Translations under genes and position numbers: made by a program
Part shown: piece after piece, positions 42,168-50,892 of the stretch
Layout: each line of letters starts with the position of its first letter
Position numbering within the stretch: position 1 is the first letter of the stretch
Source of the DNA: Candidatus Gastranaerophilales bacterium
GTDB lineage: Bacteria; Cyanobacteriota; Vampirovibrionia; Gastranaerophilales; Gastranaerophilaceae
Length of the DNA: 50,892 nt
Assembly (NCBI GenBank): GCA_944322685.1
Contig: CALUPP010000008.1
Span: 1 to 50,892 of the forward strand
Direction of reading: 5' to 3'
Notes under the pieces: generated by a model
The model's input: the letters and a program-made list of their open reading frames with translations, nothing else
What the model was told of the DNA's origin: nothing
Database searches by the model: none

Positions 42168-43096
42168 AAAAGCACTATTTCCTGACCTTCTTTTGCGATG
42201 AATGCGTTTCTTTTATTATAATGATTTTCTATCTCATGTAACATGTCATCGTTGTAATTCGGGTCAAGATGGAAGAATGCAAGCTGTTTTGCATGCGCTT
42301 GAGATGAGGCTTCGAGCGCCATGTCGAACGTAGAATGACCGTATCCCTGCTTTGAAACGCAAGAATTTATGTATTCGTCAGTCGTATATTGCGCGTCGTG
42401 GATTAAGAGGTCGGTTTCGCGTGCAAACATCGCCAGACGCTTATCTCCGCCCACAAAACTTTCTTTATCGGTCGCATAAACCAAAGATTTGTCTTTGTAT
42501 GCGATTTTATAAAGCATAACCCCGTCTTTAGGGTGAGAATTTGATTTTAAGCAGCTCACGACCACCTCGTCATCGACCGGAATCGTATCCTCGTCGCTTT
42601 CAATCTTCTGAAGCTCAGGCGCATAAGCATCAGGCGAAAATACCAGCGCAAAACTGTCATTTATGTCGCCAAAACTCAAATTCGCGGCGATTTCCGCCAT
42701 ATCGAGCGGGAAAGTCTTCTCAAAAAGCAATCCCGAAAGCACTTCGTCGATGCTTTTTGTGTATTCCGCGCATCCGATTATGTTTATTGATGAAGATTTT
42801 AAATGAAGCGGCTGAAAAAACGGAAGCCCCTGAATATGGTCAAGGTGCGTATGCGAGAGCAAAATAGTTGCATTTATATCCTGTTTTACCGGGTTTGTTA
42901 TGTAATCTCTGACCAATTCCTGGCCCAGTCTGATTATTCCCGTTCCGGCATCAAGAATTATGAGGTGATTGTTGACATTTACCTCAACGCATGCAGTATT
43001 TCCCCCGTAATCAAGAAAATTATGATACGGCGTCGGATAACTGCCTCTTACCCCGCGAAATTTTACTCTGAAACCGTTTTGAGAATTATTTAACAT
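42164..43096 (-). CDS. MBL-fold metallo-hydrolase
   Basis: A 310-residue beta-lactamase-fold hydrolase. The active-site HTHLDHIQG (about residues 81-89) binds two metals, and DAQYT and GHSTFDMALEAS supply later ligands. The N-terminal VRFRGVRGSYPTP and DAGTGI motif resemble the RNase Z / cyclic nucleotide phosphodiesterase branch (cAMP/cGMP PDE class II). The substrate is not known. It overlaps the TPR gene by 4 nt downstream. There is no signal peptide. Confidence 0.88.
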   Translation of the reverse strand: MLNNSQNGFRVKFRGVRGSYPTPYHNFLDYGGNTACVEVNVNNHLIILDAGTGIIRLGQELVRDYITNPVKQDINATILLSHTHLDHIQGLPFFQPLHLKSSSINIIGCAEYTKSIDEVLSGLLFEKTFPLDMAEIAANLSFGDINDSFALVFSPDAYAPELQKIESDEDTIPVDDEVVVSCLKSNSHPKDGVMLYKIAYKDKSLVYATDKESFVGGDKRLAMFARETDLLIHDAQYTTDEYINSCVSKQGYGHSTFDMALEASSQAHAKQLAFFHLDPNYNDDMLHEIENHYNKRNAFIAKEGQEIVLL

Positions 43097-43148
43097 AAAA
43101 AATCCATCCGAATAAATACTTTGTTACTAAATGATAAGCGAATTCAGC

Positions 43149-44111
43149 CTATTTGTCCATTACCACCGTGGCATTTTGATCGTCATCGCCGCCGGCGTAA
43201 ATTTTTGATGAAAAAGTCAAAAGTTTTGCCTTTTTCTGGATTTCTTTCAAGTTCGTTTCTTTGAAAACAAAATTAAAAACGACTTTTTTCTTCAAATTTG
43301 TTACGGTAACGATTCTGAACGCATTCGGGTAAGAAACGAGCGACGGAGTGCTTACATGCAGGATATTTCCGCGTTTTGTAATTTTTGTCGCATGATAATG
43401 CCCTGAAAAAATCGCAATCGGCATATCATATTTTTTTAGAACCTTTTTGAACTCGTCCGCGTTCAACATTTTGTGATGAAAGCTCGGAAATGGCTCATGC
43501 AGCGGGAAATGAAGAAAAATCAGCGGAACTTCATCGTTTTCTTTTGCTTTTGAAAGCTCCTCATCAAGCCAGCTGAGCTGTTCTTCCGAAATCCGGCCGT
43601 TTGCGGTGATTGCGTCGTCGATTACGCCGTCAAGCGCAATTACCCTGAATCCCTTTTTGGGTGAAAATGAGTAATACGGCTTGTCAAATTTGAAATTCGG
43701 GTTGTTTTTTTGAAGAATTTCGACATATTTTTCTTTTGTGATTTCTCCGCCAATCGAAATATCATGATTTCCGAACGCGCTGTACCAAGGAGCATTGAGC
43801 GTGTTCATTTTTGCGTCAAATTCTTCTATCATGTCGGTTTTCGGCTTGTCCGTCATATCTCCGGATACAAAAACAAAATCCAAATCCTTGATTTCGTTCA
43901 GCTGTTTGATTTCATCGTCAAAAAGCTCTCTTGAGCTTGCCAAAACCTTGTAGCTTGTGTCGATTTTTTTGTCAGAAAGATGAACATCCGATATGTGCGC
44001 AAATTTTAACGTGTTGCAAGCCGAAAACGCGCTCACTCCTGCAAAAACGCATAAAGTGAAAAGCGTCCAGTAAAATATTTTTCCGAATATGTTTCTTTTT
44101 TGATTTTTCAT
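43149..44111 (-). CDS. Secreted metallophosphoesterase, 320 aa
   Basis: Residues 1-32 hold a membrane helix or signal peptide (IFYWTLFTLCVFAGVSAFSA), with a Cys right after. The metallophosphatase motifs follow in order: DVH, GDMTD, GNHD, HFPLHEP and GHYHAT, which bind two metals. The closest style is a calcineurin-like phosphodiesterase. The Cys after SAFSA might be a lipid site, but the lipobox is imperfect. A TAAAAT box lies 6 nt before the ATG, so a leaderless start is possible. The C-terminal 60 residues are a beta-rich extension. Confidence 0.9.
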   Translation of the reverse strand: MKNQKRNIFGKIFYWTLFTLCVFAGVSAFSACNTLKFAHISDVHLSDKKIDTSYKVLASSRELFDDEIKQLNEIKDLDFVFVSGDMTDKPKTDMIEEFDAKMNTLNAPWYSAFGNHDISIGGEITKEKYVEILQKNNPNFKFDKPYYSFSPKKGFRVIALDGVIDDAITANGRISEEQLSWLDEELSKAKENDEVPLIFLHFPLHEPFPSFHHKMLNADEFKKVLKKYDMPIAIFSGHYHATKITKRGNILHVSTPSLVSYPNAFRIVTVTNLKKKVVFNFVFKETNLKEIQKKAKLLTFSSKIYAGGDDDQNATVVMDK

Positions 44112-44315
44112 ATTTTGATTTTACCTTAAAAATAAAATAATATCCCGCAAATTTCTAAAAGCCGCAAATACCCCTCATTGTCCAAGTTTGCATAATAAAA
44201 AAGCAGCTCAATATTCTGAACTGCCAGGAAAATGGTTCGGTTAGTTTTAATAAGGTTATTTTAAGAATGGAATATTAATCAGGCCGTAAAAATGGCCGTT
44301 TTGTATAAAATATTT

Positions 44316-44345
44316 TTATAAAAGCGGTAATTTAATACCGCTTTT
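44316..44345 (-). terminator. Hairpin terminator of the Gly-rich gene
   Basis: AAAAGCGGTA (44320-44329) pairs perfectly with TACCGCTTTT (44336-44345) around a 6-nt loop. The minus-strand gene ends at 44357, 12 nt upstream. The T tract after it is moderate. Confidence 0.65.
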
Positions 44346-44356
44346 TAACTTTCTGA

Positions 44357-45220
44357 TTAGCAGCAAGCTCCGACGACCCCGACTATTGCGCCGATAACGC
44401 CGCCGATTAACGGCCCGCCGAATGCGCATCCGACAAGCGCGCCTGCACCGGCTGCCGCGAGCACACCGCCTACTTTGCCCGTGAATTTGAGCGCATCTGT
44501 CGATTTTGGCGGATTTTTGCCGTAGAGTTTCGAAATCATTTCTTCTTTTGAGTATTTCTGGCTATTTCCGAACGTTATTGTGTTGAAAAATCCGTTCGCA
44601 ATCGCACCGTCGCATTTTGAGCTTATCATTTCAGTCAAATCCTGACCAGTTGCGGCGTGGAATTGCCTGAATGCAGTATCTCGAAGCTGCAATTCAATCT
44701 GTTCCGGCGTGTAAGCGCCTTCCGCCCTCAGTTTGTCATAAATCGGGGAGGCTTTCAGCGCATTGACAATGCGTTCAAATTCCCTGACAACCTGATCTGT
44801 GTCGCCGTCGGTGATTGCTGCCTGCAATGACCTGCAAGCCATTGAAATGTTGCCTGTTTCGCCGTCTTCTAGCGCTGCATATTGCTTTGCGCTTCTTGAT
44901 TCGGCATGGTTGAATTCTCTTGCTGCCTGATTGTACTCATGATCGTAGTGCAGCCTGTCTTTGTAGTCCATATTTATGTAATCCAGGTACGCTTTTGAGT
45001 ATCTTGGCATCATAAAACCGTATCCGCCGTACATTCCGCCTCCGTAAAGGCCTCCTGCGTAAGCGCTGTTTATGTCCATTTGGAGATTATAAACAGGCGG
45101 CGTTGCCAACCCGAAATCTCTTGCTGTTTCGGACATCAACCAGGGCTGTATCGCAGGTGAAACTGCTGCCTGTGCCGAAAAATAGTTCGGATAACCTAAT
45201 CCGCTGATTGGATTTGTCAT
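44357..45220 (-). CDS. Gly-rich protein with C-terminal glycine zipper, 287 aa
   Basis: The N-terminus is polar and Pro/Gly-rich with an AGGLYGGGMYGGYGF run near residues 54-70. A helical middle (about 75-230) is charged. The last 40 residues are a glycine-zipper-like membrane segment (AAAGAGALVGCAFGGPLIG, then GVIGAIVGVVG) ending in a CC pair. No Sec signal is found. A protein of this plan could insert in a membrane or form oligomers. It is monocistronic with its own promoter-like upstream element and terminator. No family is recognised. Confidence 0.75.
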   Translation of the reverse strand: MTNPISGLGYPNYFSAQAAVSPAIQPWLMSETARDFGLATPPVYNLQMDINSAYAGGLYGGGMYGGYGFMMPRYSKAYLDYINMDYKDRLHYDHEYNQAAREFNHAESRSAKQYAALEDGETGNISMACRSLQAAITDGDTDQVVREFERIVNALKASPIYDKLRAEGAYTPEQIELQLRDTAFRQFHAATGQDLTEMISSKCDGAIANGFFNTITFGNSQKYSKEEMISKLYGKNPPKSTDALKFTGKVGGVLAAAGAGALVGCAFGGPLIGGVIGAIVGVVGACC

Positions 45221-45410
45221 AACTAACCTCCAATTGTAGCCTTTTTATCTAACCTTACTTATATAAAAACAATCGCTAACGCAAAATTGCCCATGAAAGA
45301 TTATCTTCTTAACATAAGTTAACAATTTCGCTGAGAAATTTGTCATATAATAAACTAATAAATAGATAAAGCCCCTTTGGGCGCTTGTTTTCTCTAATTT
45401 GGAGGCAAAA

Positions 45411-45854
45411 ATGAATAAAGTGACCATAAAAATAACAAAAATTAAAGAAAAAGCCAAAATCCCCGAATACCAGACGGACGGCGCGTCCGGAATGGATTTG
45501 TGTGCTTGTCTCGAGGAAGATATTTTGCTTGAGCCGCTGGCGAGAAAGCTCGTCCCGACCGGATTAAAAATGGAATTGCCCAAAGGTTTTGAAGCTCAGG
45601 TTCGCCCGCGTTCCGGAATGTCAATAAAACATGGAATTACCCTCGTAAACTGCGTCGGAACCATAGATGAGGATTATCGCGGTGAACTTTGCGTTCCTGT
45701 GATAAATTTATCAAACGAAAATTATACGGTAAAAAACGGCGACAGAATTGCCCAGATGGTCATTGCTCCGGTTACAAAAGCCGAAATTGAGGTCTGTTCG
45801 GAGCTTTCTGCTACACAGCGCGGAGCCGGCGGGTTCGGTTCTACGGGATATTAG
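45411..45854 (+). CDS. dut: dUTP diphosphatase
   Basis: Hydrolyses dUTP to dUMP, which feeds dTTP and keeps uracil out of DNA. The five trimeric dUTPase motifs occur in order: DGASGMDL, RPRSGMS, GTIDEDYRGE, GDRIAQMV and RGAGGFGSTG. I start at the ATG at 45411, where GGAGG (45401-45405) is 5 nt upstream; the in-frame TTG at 45399 would put that SD inside the gene. The 147 residues are normal. serB begins 1 nt after the stop. Confidence 0.97.
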   Translation: MNKVTIKITKIKEKAKIPEYQTDGASGMDLCACLEEDILLEPLARKLVPTGLKMELPKGFEAQVRPRSGMSIKHGITLVNCVGTIDEDYRGELCVPVINLSNENYTVKNGDRIAQMVIAPVTKAEIEVCSELSATQRGAGGFGSTGY

Positions 45855-45855
45855 T

Positions 45856-46485
45856 ATGAATAAGCTTGCTGTTTTTGATTTTGACTCGACATTAATGGCC
45901 GGCGAAACGATTGCAATAATCGCCGGTGAACTCGGGCTGCGAGATGAGGTTGAAAAGGCCACGGAAAAGGCAATGCGAGGCGAAATTGACTTTTTTGAAA
46001 GCTTAACAGCGCGGGTTGCACTGTTAAAGGGGCTTGAAGCCGCAAAAGTTGATGAAATCTGCCATAACCTGCCTTACACAAAGGGCGCAGCGGCTGCAAT
46101 CAAGGCTTTAAAAAACGCCGGTTATACGGTTTTGTGTTTTAGCGGCGGGTTTAAGAACGCGACGGGCTTTGCGAAGAATATTCTCGGCTATGATGCGGAA
46201 TTTTCAAATATTTTGCACTCAAAAAACGGAATCCTGACCGGCTATGTCGGCGGTGAGATGATGTTTTCGGACAGCAAGGGACTTATGCTCAAAAAAATGC
46301 AGGAATTGCTTGGCGTTTTGCCGAAAAATACAGTTGCTGTCGGCGATGGTGCCAATGATTTGAGCATGTTCAAATATTCGGGCACGAGAGTCGCGTTTTG
46401 CGCAAAAGATATCTTAAAATCTCAGGCGAATGTGGTCATTGAGGAGCCTGACCTTTCTGTTTTGCCGGAAATATTGAAATTGTGA
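45856..46485 (+). CDS. serB: Phosphoserine phosphatase (HAD family)
   Basis: The last step of serine synthesis. The HAD motif DFDST is at residues 8-12 with D8 as nucleophile. SGGFKNAT gives motif II, and K in SKGLMLKK with GDGANDLSMF forms motifs III and IV. At 209 residues it is the short form with no ACT domain. I start at the ATG at 45856, 1 nt after the dut stop; the longer ORF extends back into dut. It overlaps the next gene by 4 nt (46482-46485). Confidence 0.9.
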   Translation: MNKLAVFDFDSTLMAGETIAIIAGELGLRDEVEKATEKAMRGEIDFFESLTARVALLKGLEAAKVDEICHNLPYTKGAAAAIKALKNAGYTVLCFSGGFKNATGFAKNILGYDAEFSNILHSKNGILTGYVGGEMMFSDSKGLMLKKMQELLGVLPKNTVAVGDGANDLSMFKYSGTRVAFCAKDILKSQANVVIEEPDLSVLPEILKL

Positions 46486-48161
46486 TAAAAACTATGATTA
46501 ATAAAGAAAAAATAAACGAATTTTTAAATATTTTGAAAGGTGATGCGTCAGGGGGCGTAATTGCGGCGATAGTCGCGCTTCCGCAGGCGCTGGCGTTTGG
46601 TGTTGCGACGGGAATTGGTGCAATTGCCGGTATTTGGGGCGCAATTATTTTGAGTTTTGTTTCCGGCGTGTTCGGTCCGAATACCCCGTTGATTTCGGGG
46701 CCCACAGGGCCTTGTACAATTGCTCTCGCGACCATAATTGTTCAGCACAGCTTTGATTTGAACGCAGTTTTTCTGATTTTGCTTATGGCGGCTTTGATTC
46801 AGCTGGCAATTTCTTTGACAAAAGCCTCAGATATCGTGAAATACGTTCCATATCCCGTAATTTCCGGGTTTATGAACGGTGTTGGCTTTATTTTGATTGT
46901 CATGCAGCTGAATCCGCTTCTCGGGCATGATGTGATGCCTACTGTGAACCAGACTTTGCTTGCTTTACCGGCTTCACTTGCAGATATTAATTTTTCGGCT
47001 CTTTTTCTCGGAATTTTGACGCTTTTTATCTGTTTTGTTGTTCCAAAATCCTGGTCAAGATATTTTCCTGCTCAGCTGGCCGCTTTGATTGTTTGTACAG
47101 TGATTTCTGTGGTTTTTGGCATGGATGTTGAGCGAATTTCAGGGATTTCACTGGAATTGCCTGCTTTTCACCTCCCAGAGGCCGGTGTGAAGCTTTTGAT
47201 GGACTATTTCCCCTATGCGTTGATTCTTGCCATTGTTGCGTCCTCAGAAAGCCTTTTAACGTCGCTTGTTGCTGATTCTTTGACCAAAAAACCGAGCAAT
47301 ACCCGTAGAATCGTGCTTTCTCAGGGCCTTGGCAACCTTTGCTGCGCATTGAGCGGCTCGCTTTACGGTGCTGCGGCGACAATGCGAACCGCTGCGGCTA
47401 TAAAAAACGGCGCAACGACCCGCATTTCAACAATAATAAGCACCTGCATTCTGCTCGCCATCCTTTTGAAGTTCGGTGCGCTTGCTTCAATGATTCCGCT
47501 GGCAGTTTTGGCCGGAATTTTGATTAAAATCGGCTACGATATCATTGATACAAAATTTTTGAAAGTAGTAAAATTCGCTCCGCGCGATGATTTGTACGTT
47601 TTAGGGCTCGTTTTTCTGCTTACGGTCTTTTACAACCTGATTTTTGCGGTTGCTGCGGGCATTGTGCTGGCTTCTTTGCTTTATGCAAAGCGCGTTGCCG
47701 ACCGAACGAACCTCGGTGTCAAAGAAGTCTACGACTCTGAGATAATGAAAATTGAAAAAAAGCTCGAAAAAGACTATAAACATAAAATTCGCGTCGTGCA
47801 CATCAACGGTCAGTTCTTTTTTGGCAGCGCAACCCAGATAGTGTCCCAATTTGACGAGCTTTTGGGGACAAAGTACCTTATTTTGAATTACGAATCTGAC
47901 TCTGAGCTTGATATTTCGGCTGTTTTTGCCCTGGAAGACATTATTATCCGCCTTCAAGATCAAAAAATTAAGGTTTTGCTGGTTATTCATTGCGAGGCTG
48001 TTCTTAAGCAGCTCACAAATTTGAAAATTAAGGATCAAATCGGTTCCGAGCTCGTGTTTTACCGGGAAGAAGATGCAATTGAGCATGCAAAAACGCTCTT
48101 GAAGCAAAAAATAAAGAACAAATCCGGATTGCATTTTCCGTTCTGGCATTTTCATCATTGA
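46482..48161 (+). CDS. SulP-family anion transporter with STAS domain
   Basis: A 559-residue transporter. About residues 20-400 are 12 or more membrane segments, with GVIAAIVALPQALAFGVATG near the start and GPTGPCTIALATI after it, which are the SulP signature. A soluble STAS domain (about 430-545) follows, with DISAVFALEDI in the usual place. SulP members move sulfate, bicarbonate or other anions; the substrate is unknown. The GTG at 46482 overlaps the serB stop (GTGA); the ATG at 46494 is another possible start. It is the last gene of the dut-serB-sulP operon. Confidence 0.92.
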   Translation: MIKTMINKEKINEFLNILKGDASGGVIAAIVALPQALAFGVATGIGAIAGIWGAIILSFVSGVFGPNTPLISGPTGPCTIALATIIVQHSFDLNAVFLILLMAALIQLAISLTKASDIVKYVPYPVISGFMNGVGFILIVMQLNPLLGHDVMPTVNQTLLALPASLADINFSALFLGILTLFICFVVPKSWSRYFPAQLAALIVCTVISVVFGMDVERISGISLELPAFHLPEAGVKLLMDYFPYALILAIVASSESLLTSLVADSLTKKPSNTRRIVLSQGLGNLCCALSGSLYGAAATMRTAAAIKNGATTRISTIISTCILLAILLKFGALASMIPLAVLAGILIKIGYDIIDTKFLKVVKFAPRDDLYVLGLVFLLTVFYNLIFAVAAGIVLASLLYAKRVADRTNLGVKEVYDSEIMKIEKKLEKDYKHKIRVVHINGQFFFGSATQIVSQFDELLGTKYLILNYESDSELDISAVFALEDIIIRLQDQKIKVLLVIHCEAVLKQLTNLKIKDQIGSELVFYREEDAIEHAKTLLKQKIKNKSGLHFPFWHFHH

Positions 48162-49074
48162 TTGTGAGGCGATTTTACGCAAAAATTGCCTTGTTTCGCT
48201 TTTTGTGCGAGTTTTGTTTGGGGATTTGTGAAAATTTTGGGGAAATTTTTTATAATGCGCGAAATGAGGCGAATTTCCCTTTTTCGTTCCGATTCCCCCG
48301 CCGGAAATCCGCAAAAAGCCCGATTCTCAGGCAAAAAGCCGGCTCCTCCATAGTCACTGCAAAGGAAAATTCACCCCATTTCGCTTTGGGCGCGGGATTT
48401 GTTTTTGTTTTGTAAAAAAGTTATGCTTTTTGGGAAAATTGGGGGCAATTTTTTGATAATGCGCAAAATGTGCCCAATTTCCCTTTTCCGTTCCGATTCC
48501 CCCGCCGGAAATCCGCAAAATGCCCGATTCTCAGGCAAAAAGCCGGCTCCTCCATAGTCACTGCAAAGGGAAATTTGTCTCATTTTGCTTTGGGCGCGGG
48601 ATTTGTTTTTTTGTTTCTTAAAAAAGTTATATTTTGGGGAAAATTTGGGGGCGATTTTTGATAATTCGCAAAATGTGCCCAATTTCCCTTTTCTGTTCCG
48701 ATTCCCCCGCCGGAAATCCGCAAAAAGCCCGATTTTTAAGCAAAAAGCCGGCTCCTCCATAGTCACTGCAAAGGAAAATTCGTCCCATTTCGCTTTGGGT
48801 GCGGGATTTGTTTTTGTTTTGTAAAAAAGTTATGCTTTTTGGGAAAATTGGGGGCAATTTTTTGATAATGCGCAAAATGTGCCCAATTTCCCTTTTTCGT
48901 TCCGATTCCCCCGCCGGAAATCCGCAAAATGCCCGATTTTCAAGCAAAAAGCCGGCTCCTCCATAGTCACAGCAAAGAGAAAGTCGTCCCATTTCGCTTT
49001 TCGTGCGGGATAATCAATTTTTCTGCGTAATTTTTGATAAAAATTGATAAAAAATATTGAATAAAAAATATCGC
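48162..49074. repeat. Intergenic repeat array B: four ~204-bp tandem units
   Basis: Four direct repeats with CCATAGTCAC at 48348, 48552, 48757 and 48961 (204, 205 and 204 bp apart). Each unit holds TTCCGTTCCGATTCCCCCGC-type sequence, an AATTTCCCTTT end paired with a later AAAGG-AAAATT end (about 48271-48372, 48476-48577, 48679-48782 and 48881-48990), and a T-rich linker. The core is related to the array at 28.9-29.4 kb. Short minus-strand ORFs through it change frame between units and are not genes. Confidence 0.9.
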
Positions 49075-49103
49075 TTGACAAAAAGTTAGTCTTACCTTAC
49101 AAT
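49075..49103 (+). promoter_or_regulatory. Near-perfect sigma-70 promoter in the sulP-U32 gap
   Basis: TTGACA (49075-49080, 6 of 6), a 17-nt spacer and TACAAT (49098-49103, 5 of 6). The predicted start is near 49110. No gene on the plus strand follows; a terminator lies about 60-90 nt on. Confidence 0.8.
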
Positions 49104-49109
49104 TATTTT

Positions 49110-49200
49110 GTGAAGTTTGTTGAACCTAACATACTACTACATGCAAAATTACCATAATTTACCTTTGAGATTGTAATTAGTGGGGCAATCTCTTTTTTTT
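49110..49200 (+). ncRNA. Candidate small RNA of about 90 nt
   Basis: The segment between the promoter at 49075-49103 and the terminator at 49167-49200 makes a compact transcription unit on the plus strand. No ORF longer than 15 codons is inside. The only start codons are a GTG at 49110, right at the predicted start (15 codons), and an ATG near 49140 (11 codons). No known RNA class is recognised, and it does not resemble tRNA, 6S or SRP RNA. It lies between the repeat array and the U32 gene on the opposite strand. Confidence 0.6.
49167..49200 (+). terminator. Strong Rho-independent terminator
   Basis: GAGATTG (49167-49173) pairs perfectly with CAATCTC (49186-49192) around a 12-nt loop and is followed by eight T. 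It fits a plus-strand transcript that starts near 49110. Confidence 0.85.
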
Positions 49201-49215
49201 ACCTTAAATTTAGGC

Positions 49216-50892
49216 TTATTCGGCTAAAATGCGCATTTTGCAGCAAGAACAGTCAAACTCCAACCCGTAGCGCTTTCCAAACTCGTCAACAATAAAGAGT
49301 TCCTCCTGCTTTGCCCCCTTTTTCAAGCAAATTCCCATCTCTCTGCGCAGGCAGTTTTTGGAAACCATCAACGTTTTGCCCTTTGTGCCGGTTTCAAAAG
49401 CATATTCGGTTACATTTGCCCCGCATTCGCGATAAAACCTTTCAGAAAGCTTGTTGGAAACGTTGAACGTATAATCCAGCTCTTTAAAAGGGTATTGCGG
49501 CGGTTCAAAATTCGTATTGCGCGTGTTTTTGGGGTAATTCTGCGCCAAAAAAGCCCGATAAGCCTCCAAAAAATCGCGCCTTATCCCATTCAGCAGCGAA
49601 ATTGGAACAAAATATTCAAATTTTTCATCCACTGTTACGTTCTGTGCAAAAAACTCCGTACCTCCGAGCTTTGAAAATTGAGAAACAACGTTTTCGACGG
49701 CTTTTTGCGTGTTTTGGGCTTTTTCAAACGCGCCGTCTGCCTTGTAGGTGAATTCATCGTTCAAAATCACCGAAAATCCGGATTCTGCCATATTTACACG
49801 AATATCAAGCGGAAGTTTCCGCTCAAATTTTGCCTGTTTTAGCCTGTTTTCAAATTCAGCATCAAAATTTCTAAAGATCTCCGCCCCCGCGCTCATTTGT
49901 GCTGAATTTCGAACAATAACAGCTCCTTTTTCGACTTTTATCACGTTTGTCCCGCATAAATCGCCGTTTTTGTCAAAAAATACAATTCCATCCTGCGGAT
50001 TCAGGCGTTTTTTTGTGCCAATTGTAATTTTGTTGCCGTTTATTTTTAATATTTTTCCGATTTTTTCCCCAGTAAATTTCGGCGTTTTCGGGTTTATTAA
50101 ATTTTCGCATTTTCCTGTGATGTTGAAGTCCGTAAAACCGCGGTTGAACGTTTTGTTTAAGTCCGGAATAAAATCGGTTTTTATCGTTCCTTTTGAGGGC
50201 CTGAGCTGCGGATTTATTGAATCTATAAGGTTTCTGTAATACAGAACAACGTTTTTTACGTAATTTTCGTCCTTTAGCCGCCCCTCAATCTTCAAAGAAT
50301 CGACTCCCGCTTCAATAAGCTCTTTTATGTGCCCGGCAAGCGATAAATCTTTCATAGAGAGCAAATATTGCGGTTTTGCGAGGAATTTTCCGGTTTTTGT
50401 GACGAGTGAGTATCTTTTCCGGCAAGGCTGGGCGCATTCGCCGCGGTTTGCACTTCTTCCGCCGATTGATGCGCTCAAATAACACTGCCCGCTGTAACAT
50501 ACGCACAACGCACCGTGGATAAAGACCTCCAGCTCGACATTTGTGCGCTTTTTTACTTCTTCAATTTCTTTTAAAGAAAATTCTCGCGGCAGCACAACGC
50601 GCTCTATGCCGCATTTTTCGAGAAATTTGATTTTTTCAATGCTGTCATTGTTGCATTGCGTGCTTGCATGCAGGGGAATCGGGGGCAAATTCATCTTTAA
50701 AATGCCCATATCCTGAATAATCAACGCGTCCACGCCGATTTCATAAAGATTTTGGATGAGTTTTTCAACCTGTGCGAGCTCATCGTCAAAAATAATCGTA
50801 TTCACGGTAACATAAATTTTTACATTGAATTTGTGTGCGTAATCAACGATTTCTTTTATATCTTCAAGCGAATTTCCGGCCTTTTTTCTCGC
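49216..50892 (-). CDS. U32-family peptidase/hydroxylase (RlhA/YegQ type), 5' end outside the window
   Basis: The frame is open from the window edge at 50892 to the stop at 49216, so the N-terminus is missing and the GTG at 50805 is not the start. The part past the edge begins ARKKAGNSLEDIKEIVDYAH and continues KIYVTVNT, a normal U32 opening. The U32 signature YLSASIGGRSANRGECAQPC and CRKRY, with several cysteines, lies near the middle of the visible part. U32 proteins include peptidase-like enzymes and RNA hydroxylases such as RlhA (23S rRNA) and TrhP (tRNA); which applies here is unclear. The C-terminal third ends with a Cys-rich CSCCKM near residue 520. The visible length of 558 residues is consistent with the family. 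Confidence 0.9.
   Translation of the reverse strand, partial: ARKKAGNSLEDIKEIVDYAHKFNVKIYVTVNTIIFDDELAQVEKLIQNLYEIGVDALIIQDMGILKMNLPPIPLHASTQCNNDSIEKIKFLEKCGIERVVLPREFSLKEIEEVKKRTNVELEVFIHGALCVCYSGQCYLSASIGGRSANRGECAQPCRKRYSLVTKTGKFLAKPQYLLSMKDLSLAGHIKELIEAGVDSLKIEGRLKDENYVKNVVLYYRNLIDSINPQLRPSKGTIKTDFIPDLNKTFNRGFTDFNITGKCENLINPKTPKFTGEKIGKILKINGNKITIGTKKRLNPQDGIVFFDKNGDLCGTNVIKVEKGAVIVRNSAQMSAGAEIFRNFDAEFENRLKQAKFERKLPLDIRVNMAESGFSVILNDEFTYKADGAFEKAQNTQKAVENVVSQFSKLGGTEFFAQNVTVDEKFEYFVPISLLNGIRRDFLEAYRAFLAQNYPKNTRNTNFEPPQYPFKELDYTFNVSNKLSERFYRECGANVTEYAFETGTKGKTLMVSKNCLRREMGICLKKGAKQEELFIVDEFGKRYGLEFDCSCCKMRILAE

Noticed and set aside
48371-49081. Minus-strand ORFs through the ~204-bp repeats (Phe-Gly-Arg-rich peptides).
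   Set aside because: The repeats change frame between units (204 and 205 bp), the peptides have no ribosome site, and the DNA is explained by the repeats.

Overview
The window looks like a chromosomal segment of a gut-type, non-photosynthetic cyanobacterial relative (Vampirovibrionia/Melainabacteria, order Gastranaerophilales). This is inferred from three things. It has low to moderate GC with many AT-rich promoters. It has a strict-anaerobe toolkit: an [FeFe]-hydrogenase maturase (hydF), a desulfoferrodoxin and a ferritin. It also has several lineage-style proteins of unknown function, notably the pair beginning MGMAASQAR and proteins with an N-terminal Asn-rich/SFKA stretch. No rRNA, tRNA, CRISPR array, prophage or transposase gene was seen. 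Lineage assignment is from memory of such proteins and could not be searched.

Layout. 1-3.4 kb: tail of queH, a two-gene micro-operon of small peptides (a repeat peptide and a membrane peptide), a zinc-ribbon protein, tmk and serS. 3.5-9.4 kb: a secreted protein, hydF with a flippase-like membrane protein and a zinc dehydrogenase, and a DNA ligase with an N-terminal signal peptide. 9.4-16 kb: a membrane protein behind a candidate attenuator leader, a wecA/tagO-type transferase, glyA, a SPOR protein, a DUF366 protein, queC and a HEAT-repeat protein. 16.3-21.3 kb: a very large unknown protein, then an ftsL-like gene and rsmH.

21.5-28.8 kb is the most unusual block: an EF-hand coiled-coil protein, a receiver-ParA ATPase, two paralogues with conserved ends and a variable centre, a Gly/Ala-rich protein and three small proteins. 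It carries two textbook sigma-28 (flagellar) promoters, one of them an exact TAAAGTTT-N11-GCCGATAA match. This ties the block to flagellar or flagellum-type export and makes it the best candidate here for an undescribed system.

28.8-37.4 kb: an intergenic repeat array, ilvC, a CPA2 antiporter, tdk, a TPR protein, an L,D-transpeptidase fused to a lysozyme-like domain, ftn and dfx. 37.7-41.6 kb is a flagellar rod operon (two FlgF/G-family genes, flgB, flgC, a lytic transglycosylase, fliE). 41.6-48.2 kb: envelope and metabolic genes, then dut-serB-sulP. 48.2-49.2 kb: a second repeat array of four ~204-bp units related to the first, then a compact promoter-to-terminator unit that may be a small RNA. 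The window ends inside a U32-family gene.

Together the genes cover nucleotide supply (tmk, tdk, dut), tRNA queuosine modification (queH, queC), oxygen defence (dfx, ftn), division and wall work (rsmH, ftsL-like, SPOR, L,D-transpeptidase, wecA-like) and flagellar assembly. Several genes without a Shine-Dalgarno have a -10 box 6-7 nt before the ATG, which suggests leaderless mRNAs.
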